A stretch of DNA of 64,000 nt. Origin: Pseudogracilibacillus sp037072025 (GTDB lineage Bacteria > Bacillota > Bacilli > Bacillales > Amphibacillaceae). Shown here one piece after another: positions 26,146-34,477 of the stretch; the stretch's first letter is position 1; every line of letters starts with the position of its first letter. Position numbers and translations under genes: made by a program. Under the pieces are notes generated by a model. It searched no databases and had not been told where the DNA came from. It worked only from the letters and a program-made list of their open reading frames with translations. The DNA lies in assembly GCF_037072025.1 (NCBI RefSeq), contig NZ_JAXHDD010000012.1:25359-89358 (forward strand). The letters are read 5' to 3'.

Positions 26146-26508
26146 ATGATTCTTGGACTACATCATGCACAAATTACTATTCCGAAGGGTGCGGAAGAAG
26201 AAGGTAAACAGTTTTATTGCAATGTATTAGGTTTAGAAGAAGTAGAAAAGCCGGAATCACTCAAGGGGCGTGGAGGATTTTGGTTAAAAGTCGGGGATCA
26301 AGACGTTCACGTAAGTACTGAAGATGGTTTTGACAGACTAACAACAAAAGCTCATTTAGCTTATTTGGTAAGTGATATTTCACACTGGAAAAGTGTGTTG
26401 GAACAAAAAGATATTCAGTCAATTGAAGGAGTTCCAATCCCTGGTTTTGACCGATTTGAATTCAGAGACCCTTTTGGCAATAGGGTGGAAATGATTCAAG
26501 AAATATAA
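26146..26508 (+). CDS. Small VOC-family protein
   Basis: A 120-aa protein with the VOC fold: MILGLHHAQITIPKGAEEEG at the start (first His ligand near residue 6), FYCNVLGLEEVEKP, 'HLAYLVSDISHWKS' about residue 65 and the terminal 'FEFRDPFGNRVEMIQEI' with the final Glu ligand. Such proteins in Bacillus are annotated as glyoxalases; the substrate is unknown. AGGGGGAAA precedes the ATG. Independent of the first VOC gene (no recent duplication). Confidence 0.85.
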   Translation: MILGLHHAQITIPKGAEEEGKQFYCNVLGLEEVEKPESLKGRGGFWLKVGDQDVHVSTEDGFDRLTTKAHLAYLVSDISHWKSVLEQKDIQSIEGVPIPGFDRFEFRDPFGNRVEMIQEI

Positions 26509-26811
26509 AAAAAATAAACAATCTGGCGCATTTGACGCATTGTGATGTGCCAAAATCAAAGCTAGATTGCAAACGAAAATATTGTGAAGTTAAAAGAAAC
26601 AATTGAGTTTTGTAAGCCTCAAGTATTAGCCCAAATACATCACAGGTTCACTAACTAAGGATCCGTTCTTGTGTTAAAATAAAATTAAAAGCTTTGGTAA
26701 TTAAAGGGTGGATTAATTGTTTAAGGGTTACCAGTTAAATTAGTAACCGACATTAATTTTCCATGACTCGAAAATTCATTACTTTAATTAAGAAGAAAGG
26801 GAGGTATTTTA
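26509..26811. other. Non-coding stretch
   Basis: A+T-rich, no gene or repeat I can support. The last 80 bases should hold the promoter of the membrane protein gene; GGGAGG lies nine bases before its ATG. Confidence 0.4.
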
Positions 26812-27189
26812 ATGCTAAAAAGGTTTTCTATGGTGTTCTTAACAATGGTATTGGCTATTGTTGCTTTATTAATAGCAACCAAACACCCAACAGGTCCAAA
26901 CACTGTTTCATTCGATGAACCAGTTGGATTATTGATATCATTAGGTATGTTAATAGCACTATTTTTACCGCCTTTAATTTTTTCATTTTTTAATAACCTT
27001 GCTGTAAAAGTAATTTCCGCTATTTATCAATCCTTTATACTTATTAGTTTTTTAATTATTGTTCCAGTAGGCTTTTTTGTTCCTGCTTTTTCCATAATTA
27101 TTATCGGCGTTTTAGGTGCTATTGTTACTATTTGTAGTATCATCGTTACTATTTTAGTCGGGTTAAAAAAGAAAAATTCAGCCGTTTAA
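26812..27189 (+). CDS. Small integral membrane protein of unknown function
   Basis: A 125-aa protein with four hydrophobic segments (about residues 5-25, 38-60, 65-85 and 88-118), a short positively charged tail (KKKNSAV) and no recognisable motif. AAAGGGAGG precedes the ATG and a clean terminator follows, so it is a real, single-gene unit. I do not recognise a family. Confidence 0.7.
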   Translation: MLKRFSMVFLTMVLAIVALLIATKHPTGPNTVSFDEPVGLLISLGMLIALFLPPLIFSFFNNLAVKVISAIYQSFILISFLIIVPVGFFVPAFSIIIIGVLGAIVTICSIIVTILVGLKKKNSAV

Positions 27190-27263
27190 TTCTGCTTAGG
27201 AATCGGGCACCTTAATCGAACAAATTGGGTAAAGAATTAGTAACATAACTATAAAATGAATTA

Positions 27264-27296
27264 CAAAAAAGGTGCTAATCGCACCTTTCATTTTAA
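27264..27296 (+). terminator. Terminator of the small membrane protein gene
   Basis: AAAGGTGC and GCACCTTT flank a 5-base loop, with an A-run before and CATTTTAAT after; it could act on both strands. Confidence 0.8.
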
Positions 27297-27432
27297 TACT
27301 CTTTTCGTTGTTTTTGCACATGAATTAATAGGATAATAGTAATGTGATTTAGTTAGTGAAATTACTTTTTTTATGATCTTTTCTCCAAGGAAACGGAATC
27401 CCTTACGTTTATCGCAGATTATTATATACTCA

Positions 27433-28260
27433 TTATCTTATTTCTTCTGGAATAAACCAATAGTCATCTTGGTTATGTTCTTCCATATATGCCTTAAATT
27501 CATCAGATTCATAAGCTGCTTTTACGGCTTGAGCCCAATCTGTATCTTTATTTTTCTCATCGACTACTGCAACAAGTTCTAAATCTTTTAATATATCTTC
27601 TTGCAGTAAGCTTAAAGATGCATCGACTCCAGATGCATAAACAATACTACCTGGAATAACACCATAATCAAGATCGTCTAAAGCACGTGGAATTTGCGCA
27701 GAATCCATTTCTTGTATATCAAGATTAAGTTCATTTTCTACGATATCATTTTGCGTCACTTTTACTAATTCTACATTATCTTCTAATGTAATTAATCCAG
27801 CTTTTTGTAATACAGCATAGGCTCTTGCTGCATTTGAAGGGTCTTTCGGAATCCCAATGACATCCCCTTCTTCAATGTCATCAAGTGAATCTTTACGACC
27901 TGGAAAAATACCAGTTGGTACCGTCGGGACTGGTGTAATACTTGTTAAACTCGCACCTTTTTCATTATTAAAGTTTTCATAGTAAGCTGTATGTTGGTCA
28001 ACATTCAAATCAATCGAACCTTCGTCAAGTGCGATATCAGCTTGTAATAATTCCGTAAAATCAGTTGTTTCAACCGTATACCCTTCCTCTTCCAATATAG
28101 GTACAATTGCATCAATAAACAACTCACTATAAGGTCCAGGTGAAGTTCCAACTTTAATTGTTGTCTTTTCTTCACCATCTCCTGTTGTTCCAGAACCACA
28201 AGCAGCAAGAAATAATGTTGTTAATATTGTAAAAATAAACAATAACCTTGAGACTTTCAT
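27433..28260 (-). CDS. metQ: Methionine ABC transporter, substrate-binding lipoprotein
   Basis: A 275-aa NlpA/MetQ-family lipoprotein. The signal peptide ends at the lipobox LAAC (about residues 19-22, the Cys being lipidated), then comes the family text 'TIKVGTSPGPYSEL', 'LNVDQHTAYYENFNNEKG' and 'VGIPKDPSNAARAYAVLQKAGLI'-like segments. I chose the ATG at 28260 because AAAAGGGGAAA precedes it. It should deliver methionine to MetNP, which lies at 22.1-23.7 kb on the other strand. In most Bacillus the three genes form one operon, so here they have been separated by the 24-27 kb accessory patch. Confidence 0.93.
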   Translation of the reverse strand: MKVSRLLFIFTILTTLFLAACGSGTTGDGEEKTTIKVGTSPGPYSELFIDAIVPILEEEGYTVETTDFTELLQADIALDEGSIDLNVDQHTAYYENFNNEKGASLTSITPVPTVPTGIFPGRKDSLDDIEEGDVIGIPKDPSNAARAYAVLQKAGLITLEDNVELVKVTQNDIVENELNLDIQEMDSAQIPRALDDLDYGVIPGSIVYASGVDASLSLLQEDILKDLELVAVVDEKNKDTDWAQAVKAAYESDEFKAYMEEHNQDDYWFIPEEIR

Positions 28261-28600
28261 TGCGTTTCCCCTTTTTATATGTTTTAAATTCATACTTTAC
28301 TACTTTGTTTTATATGAATTATGTACTATAATACAGGGCACAAGATAAAAAGTCAATTCAATTTTATGAAACCCCCAAATGTATCCATCTAAACTGCTTT
28401 AACATCCAATTTATGTAACCGTTATTTAGATAGTCATTTATAATGGTTATGATAAAGAATGGTCTCTTTTTAAAATAAGACTTCCTAGAAAAGACAAGAG
28501 ACTAAGACATAACATAGAGAATCCAAATTTCTTCAATTGTATTAGTACGTATGGACTTTTATATGGGTCTCTTTTATAAATTTTATTGTTTATTCCATAG
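28261..28600. other. Upstream region of metQ, otherwise empty
   Basis: A+T-rich. I see no S-box, T-box or gene. Ends at the terminal repeat of the 512-bp element. Confidence 0.4.
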
Positions 28601-29112
28601 ACTGTGCAGTTAAGTTTGAATAGAAAAAGTTCTACCGCTACGCAAATACACTCCGCTTTCCACAGGCGGCGGCCTTAGCCTTCCTTGTGCTACGCGACTT
28701 TAGTTGTCTCACCTAGATGATCTTCTATTTGAAGCGTTTGGACGAGTTTAATGATCAAGGAAGATACTGCGAAGCCTTTCTTCTCGTGGGAGTCTACGTG
28801 TATTTCCTTTGCTGAGATCTGTGTACGGTAATAACGCTAAACAGCTTGAAATAACTACTATCATAATGGGTGATTGGAGCCGAAGGGCAGTCAACTCCTG
28901 GTCGGCTAAAAGCGGTCACGTTCTCTGACCTACACTGACAACTGGGACGGACGTCCTGTCCGTCGCAGGAAAAGCACGTGTCTGAAGACCCCACAGGGTT
29001 TTCTTCCGAGGTGGGCTGAGGTTCCTGAGGTCGTGACTAAGGATGCGCGAACTGCCTGGAAGAAGAAATCACGAAGCTGTTACCGGGGTTTAAATTTTCA
29101 TAACTGCACAGT
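28601..29112. mobile_element. 512-bp element with perfect 12-bp terminal inverted repeats
   Basis: Bounded by ACTGTGCAGTTA (28601-28612) and TAACTGCACAGT (29101-29112). The interior is more GC-rich than its surroundings, has small palindromes (GGCGGCGGCC, GGACGGACGTCCTGTCCGTC) and resembles the degenerate interspersed sequences often seen in Bacillus intergenic DNA (phrases like 'GCGAAGCCTTTCTTCTCGTG'). No protein frame is convincing and no target duplication is evident, so this is probably a non-autonomous relic. Confidence 0.7.
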
Positions 29113-29229
29113 TTACTTCAACCTACGTATTAAGGACAACGGTCGAAATAGTAACCTTCTACTCTAAATTACCTATGCTGTAATCGTTCGTCTTTAGAGC
29201 TTAAGGTTTTTGTTTTGTCCATGCCTCTA

Positions 29230-30258
29230 TTATGTAAAGTATTCAATTTTGGCTTCTGGAAAGTATTTATGCACATAACTACCTAACGTATCTTTTATCT
29301 CTTCTTGTTCATCATCTTGATACACATATTTCCAAATTCCATATCTGCCCCATTTCGTTTTTCGCTTTGATTCATCTAACTCCAATTTTGTCATTGGATA
29401 ATTTTCTTGTATTACTCTTTTCGCAGGCTTTGTAAATCGGTGTTGAATCATTTCAAATGTTAAATCTTTACGGGTGTGAGCAGGTAAGGAAGCATCTAAT
29501 TTTTCAAACATTTCCCGGTACCCTTCCTTCCAACCGTCATGTAAATAAATTGGAGCAACAATAAACCCAAGTGGATAGTCGGCTTCAGCTACTTTAACTG
29601 CTGCTTCAATTCGCTCATGAAGTCTAGATGTTCCTGGTTCAAAATACTTTATTATATATTCATCATTTATACTGAAGCGAAATCGTGTTTTTCCTTGATG
29701 ATCTGCATCTAATAAGTGATCCACATGTGCAAATTTTGTTACAAACCTCAGTTTTCCATGTTCAGACTTCCCAAAAAACTCTATTGCTCTCTTTAAATTA
29801 TGTGTTAAATGATCAACACCGACAATATCCGACGTACAAGAAGCCTCAAATCGTGTTGTTTCAGGAGCTCGTTCCTCCATATAATCTATTGCAGCTTCAA
29901 AAATTTCATCGACATTAACATACGTACGAATATATGGTTTTGACCCCATCGTAGTTTGTAAATAACAATAATGACAATGTCCCATACAGCCTGTTGCTAA
30001 TGGGATTGCATATTCTGCAGAAGGTTTCGAGGTATCAAATTTTAACGTTTTACGAATCCCGATAACAAGTGTAGACTTAGCTATACGGTATTTTTGAAAA
30101 TGATTTTCACCTGGTAAGTTTCTAATTTGATTATGAGAAGTTGTTTCTCGTACCTCAATATTCATATTCTTAAATTTTGTTACTAATTTTTGTGCTAGCG
30201 GATACTCCATCGCATTTGGTTCAACGTAAACAAGCTGAGGTACAAATGGTTTAACCAT
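29230..30258 (-). CDS. splB: Spore photoproduct lyase
   Basis: Radical SAM enzyme that reverts the spore photoproduct (5-thyminyl-5,6-dihydrothymine) in germinating spores. The 342-aa protein starts MVKPFVPQLVYVEPNA and carries the radical SAM motif C-x3-C-x2-C in 'GCMGHCHYCYLQT' (about residues 90-102). The conserved Cys in 'EASCTSDIVGVDHL' is the H-donor cysteine equivalent to Cys141. The C-terminal text is typical. I chose the ATG at 30258, overlapping the end of splA by eight bases; longer starts run through splA out of frame. Direct evidence of a sporulating host. Confidence 0.96.
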   Translation of the reverse strand: MVKPFVPQLVYVEPNAMEYPLAQKLVTKFKNMNIEVRETTSHNQIRNLPGENHFQKYRIAKSTLVIGIRKTLKFDTSKPSAEYAIPLATGCMGHCHYCYLQTTMGSKPYIRTYVNVDEIFEAAIDYMEERAPETTRFEASCTSDIVGVDHLTHNLKRAIEFFGKSEHGKLRFVTKFAHVDHLLDADHQGKTRFRFSINDEYIIKYFEPGTSRLHERIEAAVKVAEADYPLGFIVAPIYLHDGWKEGYREMFEKLDASLPAHTRKDLTFEMIQHRFTKPAKRVIQENYPMTKLELDESKRKTKWGRYGIWKYVYQDDEQEEIKDTLGSYVHKYFPEAKIEYFT

Positions 30259-30499
30259 AAAAACCATCCATTTCTGGAGAACTAAATGCTTCTTTATAAG
30301 CTTCTTCCGCCTCTTCTTCTGATTTGAAAAGCGCAAACTCATCGGACAAAGGAAAATAATTATCGTGCGCAAACAAAGCTAATTCATTTGGTCTTTCTGG
30401 ATTTTCGACGATTGCTGCTTGCTGAACTTGCGCAACATCTTGGGCATGTGGATTACGAATAATCATATAAACTATTTCACCAGCTTGAAATTGTTCCAT
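30251..30499 (-). CDS. splA: SplA, TRAP-like regulator of splB
   Basis: An 82-aa protein beginning MEQFQAGEIVYMIIRNPHA, matching the N-terminal text of B. subtilis SplA, a TRAP-like factor that lowers splB expression. No cysteine, membrane or HTH motif. I chose the ATG at 30499 (AAAAGGTGAT upstream). The splB start overlaps its last codons, indicating coupled translation. A SigG-like promoter lies 30-60 bases upstream. Confidence 0.9.
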   Translation of the reverse strand: MEQFQAGEIVYMIIRNPHAQDVAQVQQAAIVENPERPNELALFAHDNYFPLSDEFALFKSEEEAEEAYKEAFSSPEMDGFYG

Positions 30500-30528
30500 T
30501 TTTATCACCTTTTAAAATATAGTCATTA

Positions 30529-30558
30529 TAGTATGGATTATTGAAGGTGAATTATGAA
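30529..30558 (-). promoter_or_regulatory. SigG/SigF-type forespore promoter of splAB
   Basis: On the minus strand TTCATA and CATACTA are separated by exactly 17 bp, close to the forespore consensus (TGMATA / CATNNTA). It lies about 30 bases before the splA start codon, where B. subtilis splAB has its SigG promoter. Confidence 0.72.
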
Positions 30559-30580
30559 AAAATGATTACAAATATACAAA

Positions 30581-31183
30581 TTATATTTTTTTAAATAATC
30601 TATCCCATACTTCAGATGGGACCATACCGTTTGCTTCTACTGTTCCATCTTTCTTTAAATAAATTTCCAGCCGATCAGGTAAATTTACTAAATCTGCTTC
30701 CAACGCTTGATAACGATCGGTTAAAAAGTGAAAGCGTTGATTCGTTGACCCAACCCATGGACGATGCTTTTCTAATTTATCACGTTCAAACGGCCCATCG
30801 ATAAAAAGATCTGTTACATCATACAAATCTTTCCATCCAGGTTTGTTCATCTTTTCTAGTTGTTCTTTATAATATCCACTAAAGGTCATCACGCTAAGTC
30901 CATCAGCTTGTGCTCGACTCCCAATCTCTGCAAGTGCCTCCGCTTGTTCAAAAGGTTCACCACCAAGAAATGTTATTCCTTCAATATTTTTTTCATTTTT
31001 ACTTTTCATAATCATTTCCCAAATCGCATCGACAGATATACGGGTACCTTTATTAGGATTCCATGTCCACGGAACCCCACATCCTTTACAATGGATGGGA
31101 CAACCTTGTACCCATACACAAGCACGACGGCCAGGACCTTCTGCCGTCGTTAATGGTAAAAATCGATGAAGTTGTACTTCCAT
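30581..31183 (-). CDS. Radical SAM / 4Fe-4S single-cluster protein, last gene of the Ycf46 operon
   Basis: A 200-aa protein resembling activases such as NrdG and PflA in size. The cluster motif C-x3-C-x2-C is in 'GCPIHCKGCGVP' (about residues 28-39), followed by 'ITFLGGEPFEQAEAL' (GGEP, SAM binding) about residue 70. It lacks extra ferredoxin cysteines. No glycyl-radical enzyme gene is nearby, so it is not a simple NrdG. Its neighbours are an AAA ATPase, Ycf35-like, DUF2997-like and membrane HhH proteins, 72 bases upstream, which suggests it activates or modifies a member of that set. Its reaction is unknown. Confidence 0.85.
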   Translation of the reverse strand: MEVQLHRFLPLTTAEGPGRRACVWVQGCPIHCKGCGVPWTWNPNKGTRISVDAIWEMIMKSKNEKNIEGITFLGGEPFEQAEALAEIGSRAQADGLSVMTFSGYYKEQLEKMNKPGWKDLYDVTDLFIDGPFERDKLEKHRPWVGSTNQRFHFLTDRYQALEADLVNLPDRLEIYLKKDGTVEANGMVPSEVWDRLFKKI

Positions 31184-31255
31184 TACTTATCCACTAACCT
31201 TTCTGGATGTTTTTTATTTTCTCAAAATCTTGCTTGATTCAATCAATAACAGTTT

Positions 31256-32041
31256 TTAGTAATCAACAACTCTTCCAGTTTGTTTTCTTCTTTCTAGTTG
31301 CTGTTGATCTGGTTTATGCTGATTCGACTTATTTTGTATGTTGTTATCATTTTTACGTTTATTTCTTAATTCTTCATCCGAAAAAACAATATATGGTTTC
31401 GCTTTAATTAAGACATGTGGCTTCACGTTTAACGAGTTTACTAAATGAGTATACGATGTAAATGCAGTAACTTTATTTCGAACGATAATAATTTCTTTTG
31501 CCATAAAAGATCCCACAGACGGCAACTGCTTTAGTTGTGCTTCCGTTGCACTATTTATGTTAACAAAGGTTGGATGCTTTTGGGCTTTCTTACGGCTTTT
31601 CTTTCGTTTCATCGGGTATTTAGTTGGAGCAGGCTTTGTAGATGGCGTAATAGTACTACGAGTTCGTATTTGTTGGTTTCTTCTTGGTTGCACCATTAAA
31701 GATGGCATTTTATCAGGTGCAATTTGCCTTGCTAATAGTTGCAAATATTCAATTCGTGCCAAAAAAGCTTGAACAAAAGCGGCGATCCAGCCCATTATCA
31801 CAAGACTTACTGAAAGATCAAAGACAACATGTTCTTCATCAAATTGCCCATCAACTATAAAAAACTGAACAACGATTAGTAAATAAATAAATCCAGAAAT
31901 TAGCCACTTCATTTTTTTTGCTCGTGCACCAATATAAAAAAAGCTAATATAAGAAGAAAAACCAAATGGAAAAAGGAGCCAACATAACCAAATAGATCTG
32001 GACCATTCCCATTTTTTTCCGAAAGGAGTTATTGGATTCAT
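31256..32041 (-). CDS. Membrane protein with ComEA-like helix-hairpin-helix domain
   Basis: A 261-aa protein. The N-terminal third has three to four hydrophobic segments (about residues 17-37, 45-65, 72-92). A basic Pro/Thr/Lys-rich linker (about 115-160) follows, then a helix-hairpin-helix domain: 'VNINSATEAQLKQLPSVGSF' and 'AKEIIIVRN' (about 165-195), the kind that binds DNA non-specifically in ComEA. The tail is Lys/Asn/Gln-rich. It starts five bases after the DUF2997-like gene. Unlike ComEA it has several membrane spans. A membrane-anchored DNA- or RNA-binding role is inferred. Confidence 0.75.
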   Translation of the reverse strand: MNPITPFGKKWEWSRSIWLCWLLFPFGFSSYISFFYIGARAKKMKWLISGFIYLLIVVQFFIVDGQFDEEHVVFDLSVSLVIMGWIAAFVQAFLARIEYLQLLARQIAPDKMPSLMVQPRRNQQIRTRSTITPSTKPAPTKYPMKRKKSRKKAQKHPTFVNINSATEAQLKQLPSVGSFMAKEIIIVRNKVTAFTSYTHLVNSLNVKPHVLIKAKPYIVFSDEELRNKRKNDNNIQNKSNQHKPDQQQLERRKQTGRVVDY

Positions 32042-32046
32042 TGTCC

Positions 32047-32274
32047 TTAGTCTCCTTTAACTTCCATTTGTTGTTCAACCGGTGTTTGCTCTTCTTGATA
32101 TTGCAACTGTTGTGCAAGTAAAAACTCCTCGGTATATTTAGAATCTACTGTTTCAGCATCCAATAGGCTTTCTAGAATTTCCACATAGTCCAAACATTCT
32201 TCATCATTCATTCCAATCGTTTTTGCACGAATTTCACCTGTGGCAGTTATCTCCAATCTTATTTTTTTCTCCAT
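32047..32274 (-). CDS. DUF2997-like small protein
   Basis: A 75-aa acidic protein starting MEKKIRLEITATGEIRAKTI, the beta-hairpin opening usual for DUF2997 ('KKIRIEI..DG.I'), then 'GMNDEECLDYVEILESLL', the central helix with its conserved Cys-Leu. In cyanobacteria and many other bacteria DUF2997 genes lie beside ycf35 (DUF1257) and a ferredoxin or radical protein. Four bases separate it from the Ycf35-like gene and five from the HhH gene. No function is known. Confidence 0.75.
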   Translation of the reverse strand: MEKKIRLEITATGEIRAKTIGMNDEECLDYVEILESLLDAETVDSKYTEEFLLAQQLQYQEEQTPVEQQMEVKGD

Positions 32275-32278
32275 TCTC

Positions 32279-32722
32279 CTACTCTCCTACCTGGAATGTT
32301 AAAACAATTGTGTCTTCCTCATTCCGTTTTTCAGATTCAAGTATTAATCCTTCATTTTTAGCTCGTTCTACTAATTTATGATATGTTTTTTGTTGTACGA
32401 TTCTCGTATATTCTTCATGTGTATTTTTCACAAATTCCTCGGCATCTTTTAGAGGAATGTCTTTATGAAAAACAGCACTAATTGTATCATCTTCTTGGCG
32501 TTGAAAAACTATTTCGACATTCCCTAGCGTTGATTCAATCTGCCTTTTATCAAGCGAGACATTACATCCACGGTTTTTAAGGGCTTCTGTTAAGATGTTT
32601 TCATCTTTTAAGTTTGTATCAATCTTATAGTAAATTCCTTCTTCAATCTTATCTTGCAAGGCATACGAAACAACAGATGAAGCAGCAATTGCAATCGGAA
32701 TTAAAGTCAATGATAAACTCAA
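32279..32722 (-). CDS. Ycf35/DUF1257-like protein with N-terminal membrane segment
   Basis: A 147-aa protein. Its C-terminal half (YHKLVERAKNEGLILE and TIVLTFQVGE) follows the pattern of plastid/cyanobacterial Ycf35 ('Y.....EA...GF.......DGSI.L....'). The first 20 residues are hydrophobic (MSLSLTLIPIAIAASSVVSY), which cyanobacterial Ycf35 lacks, so this version may be membrane-tethered. It lies 18 bases after the AAA ATPase gene. Ycf35 has no established role. The family call is from memory and moderately sure. Confidence 0.7.
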   Translation of the reverse strand: MSLSLTLIPIAIAASSVVSYALQDKIEEGIYYKIDTNLKDENILTEALKNRGCNVSLDKRQIESTLGNVEIVFQRQEDDTISAVFHKDIPLKDAEEFVKNTHEEYTRIVQQKTYHKLVERAKNEGLILESEKRNEEDTIVLTFQVGE

Positions 32723-32740
32723 ATTTCTTCCTCCTTTAGT

Positions 32741-34405
32741 TTAAAAATCTAACATTCTTCCCCCACGTTTCGAATGTACATCACTTGCATCTTCTGGAAG
32801 GGATTTTTTCTCTTCCTCCGCAACTTCTTCGTATTCTCTTCGATCATCGCGAAGTGTAGCAGTAACTGCGCGAACACTTGCCCATTCTCGTAATCTTTTA
32901 ATTTCTTCCGCCTGTGTAATCGATAATGGAACAATTTCCTCAATTGCTTTTTCAAGGTCTTTTACTTGTAATCCACGATTTTCAGCATACGCTTCAAATA
33001 ACCCAATAATAACAACTTGTTCAATTTCAGCACCGATAAATCCTTCTGTCAATTTAGCAAGATGCTCATATGTTTCATTCGTGAGTGGAAATTCACCTCT
33101 AGCTTTGTCTGATTGCAACCGTTTTTCAATATGAATTTTAAAAATTCCTTTACGTTCTATTACAGTTGGGAGATCGACAAAAAATATTTCATTGAACCGC
33201 CCTTTACGTAAGAACTCAGGTGGTAAACGCTGAATATCATTAGCAGTTGCAACAAGAAAGACAGGTGCCGTTTTATCTTGCATCCAATTTAAAAAAGTTG
33301 CAAAGATTCTTGAGGAGGTTCCACTATCTCCAGATGAACTTGTTCCTGCAAGTCCCTTTTCAATTTCATCAATCCATAAAATGGATGGTGCAATAGCTTC
33401 AGCTGTTTCAATCGCTTTTCGCATATTTTCCTCACTACTACCTACAATTCCACTAAAAATTTTACCCATGTCTAGTTTTAAAAGTGGTAGTTTCCACAAT
33501 GAACTGACTGCTTTGGCGATCAAACTCTTTCCACATCCAGGTACCCCTGTAATTAATAATCCCTTAGGTGCAGGTAGTCCATATTCACTGGCCGAATCCA
33601 TCCATGAATTGTTTCGTTTTTTAAGCCAACGTTTTATATTTTCAAGCCCACCGATATCTTCCATGCTCGGATCCTGGGGTATGTACTCTAAAATTTCATT
33701 CTTTTTAATAATTTGTTGTTTCTCACTTAAAACATGTTCTACCGTATTAATATCTAGTCTTCCGTCCATAACCATCGATAAAGCAAATGCATTTTCTGCC
33801 TCTTGAATGGTAAGTCCAAGAGCGGCTTTTACAACTAGCTCCTTTTCTGCATTCGATAAGTCGACAGTAATACGCGGATTATTTTCATTTAACTTTATCA
33901 TTTGATCCAATACTTTTTCTATCTCTTCATACGTCGGTAACCCATATTCGACAATCATAATATCTTTTTGCAGTTCCATTGGAATATCAAATGTCGGTGA
34001 CACAAAAATAACATTTTTCGGATTCGGATCATGTTCAATGACAGACACTAAATCGCGTATTCGGCGAACTACTGCGTGATCTGTCTGTCCACCGTGACCT
34101 AAAAATATATGAAAATCTTTTAAAATAATTACAGCAGGTTCATCAATATTTTCAATTTGATTAAGAACTTGTATCGGTTGTTTGTATTTACTAAGTGAAG
34201 TGTCTGTATCCGAAAGCAATCCTTCCGTTACACTCCATGTATAAACTTGTCGAACTGTTTTAATCTGTTTTTTATCTGAACAGATACGTTTAATATCACG
34301 AATTAACCGTTCTTCTTCCCACGTTGTAATCGATAAAAATGAAAATCTTGCTCGTAAATAATGAGCAAGTCGCATTGAAAATGATTTTTCCACCACTCGT
34401 TCCAC
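32741..34405 (-). CDS. Ycf46-like AAA+ ATPase
   Basis: A 554-aa cytoplasmic ATPase like plastid/cyanobacterial Ycf46. The degenerate N-terminal half (about residues 10-240, 'RARFSFLSITTWEEERLI', 'AVIILKDFHIFL') is an inactive AAA-like module. The C-terminal module has Walker A GVPGCGKSLIAK (about 289), Walker B ILWIDEIEKGLAG, sensor 1 'VATANDIQRLPPEFLRKGRF' with arginine finger, and a lid domain, ending in an acidic/basic tail. The start is uncertain: GTG at 34405 (or GTGs four and five codons on) versus ATG 10 codons in. First gene of a five-gene operon. Substrate unknown. Confidence 0.85.
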   Translation of the reverse strand: MERVVEKSFSMRLAHYLRARFSFLSITTWEEERLIRDIKRICSDKKQIKTVRQVYTWSVTEGLLSDTDTSLSKYKQPIQVLNQIENIDEPAVIILKDFHIFLGHGGQTDHAVVRRIRDLVSVIEHDPNPKNVIFVSPTFDIPMELQKDIMIVEYGLPTYEEIEKVLDQMIKLNENNPRITVDLSNAEKELVVKAALGLTIQEAENAFALSMVMDGRLDINTVEHVLSEKQQIIKKNEILEYIPQDPSMEDIGGLENIKRWLKKRNNSWMDSASEYGLPAPKGLLITGVPGCGKSLIAKAVSSLWKLPLLKLDMGKIFSGIVGSSEENMRKAIETAEAIAPSILWIDEIEKGLAGTSSSGDSGTSSRIFATFLNWMQDKTAPVFLVATANDIQRLPPEFLRKGRFNEIFFVDLPTVIERKGIFKIHIEKRLQSDKARGEFPLTNETYEHLAKLTEGFIGAEIEQVVIIGLFEAYAENRGLQVKDLEKAIEEIVPLSITQAEEIKRLREWASVRAVTATLRDDRREYEEVAEEEKKSLPEDASDVHSKRGGRMLDF

Positions 34406-34477
34406 CCCATTATGTGCTACATTCTGTCATTTTCTTTATATTAATTATATAAGAAAATTAAGCACATTTCATCCGGG

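Noticed and set aside
28794..28994. 66-aa minus-strand frame with several cysteines
   Set aside because: It lies wholly inside the 512-bp TIR element and has no ribosome binding site or family resemblance.
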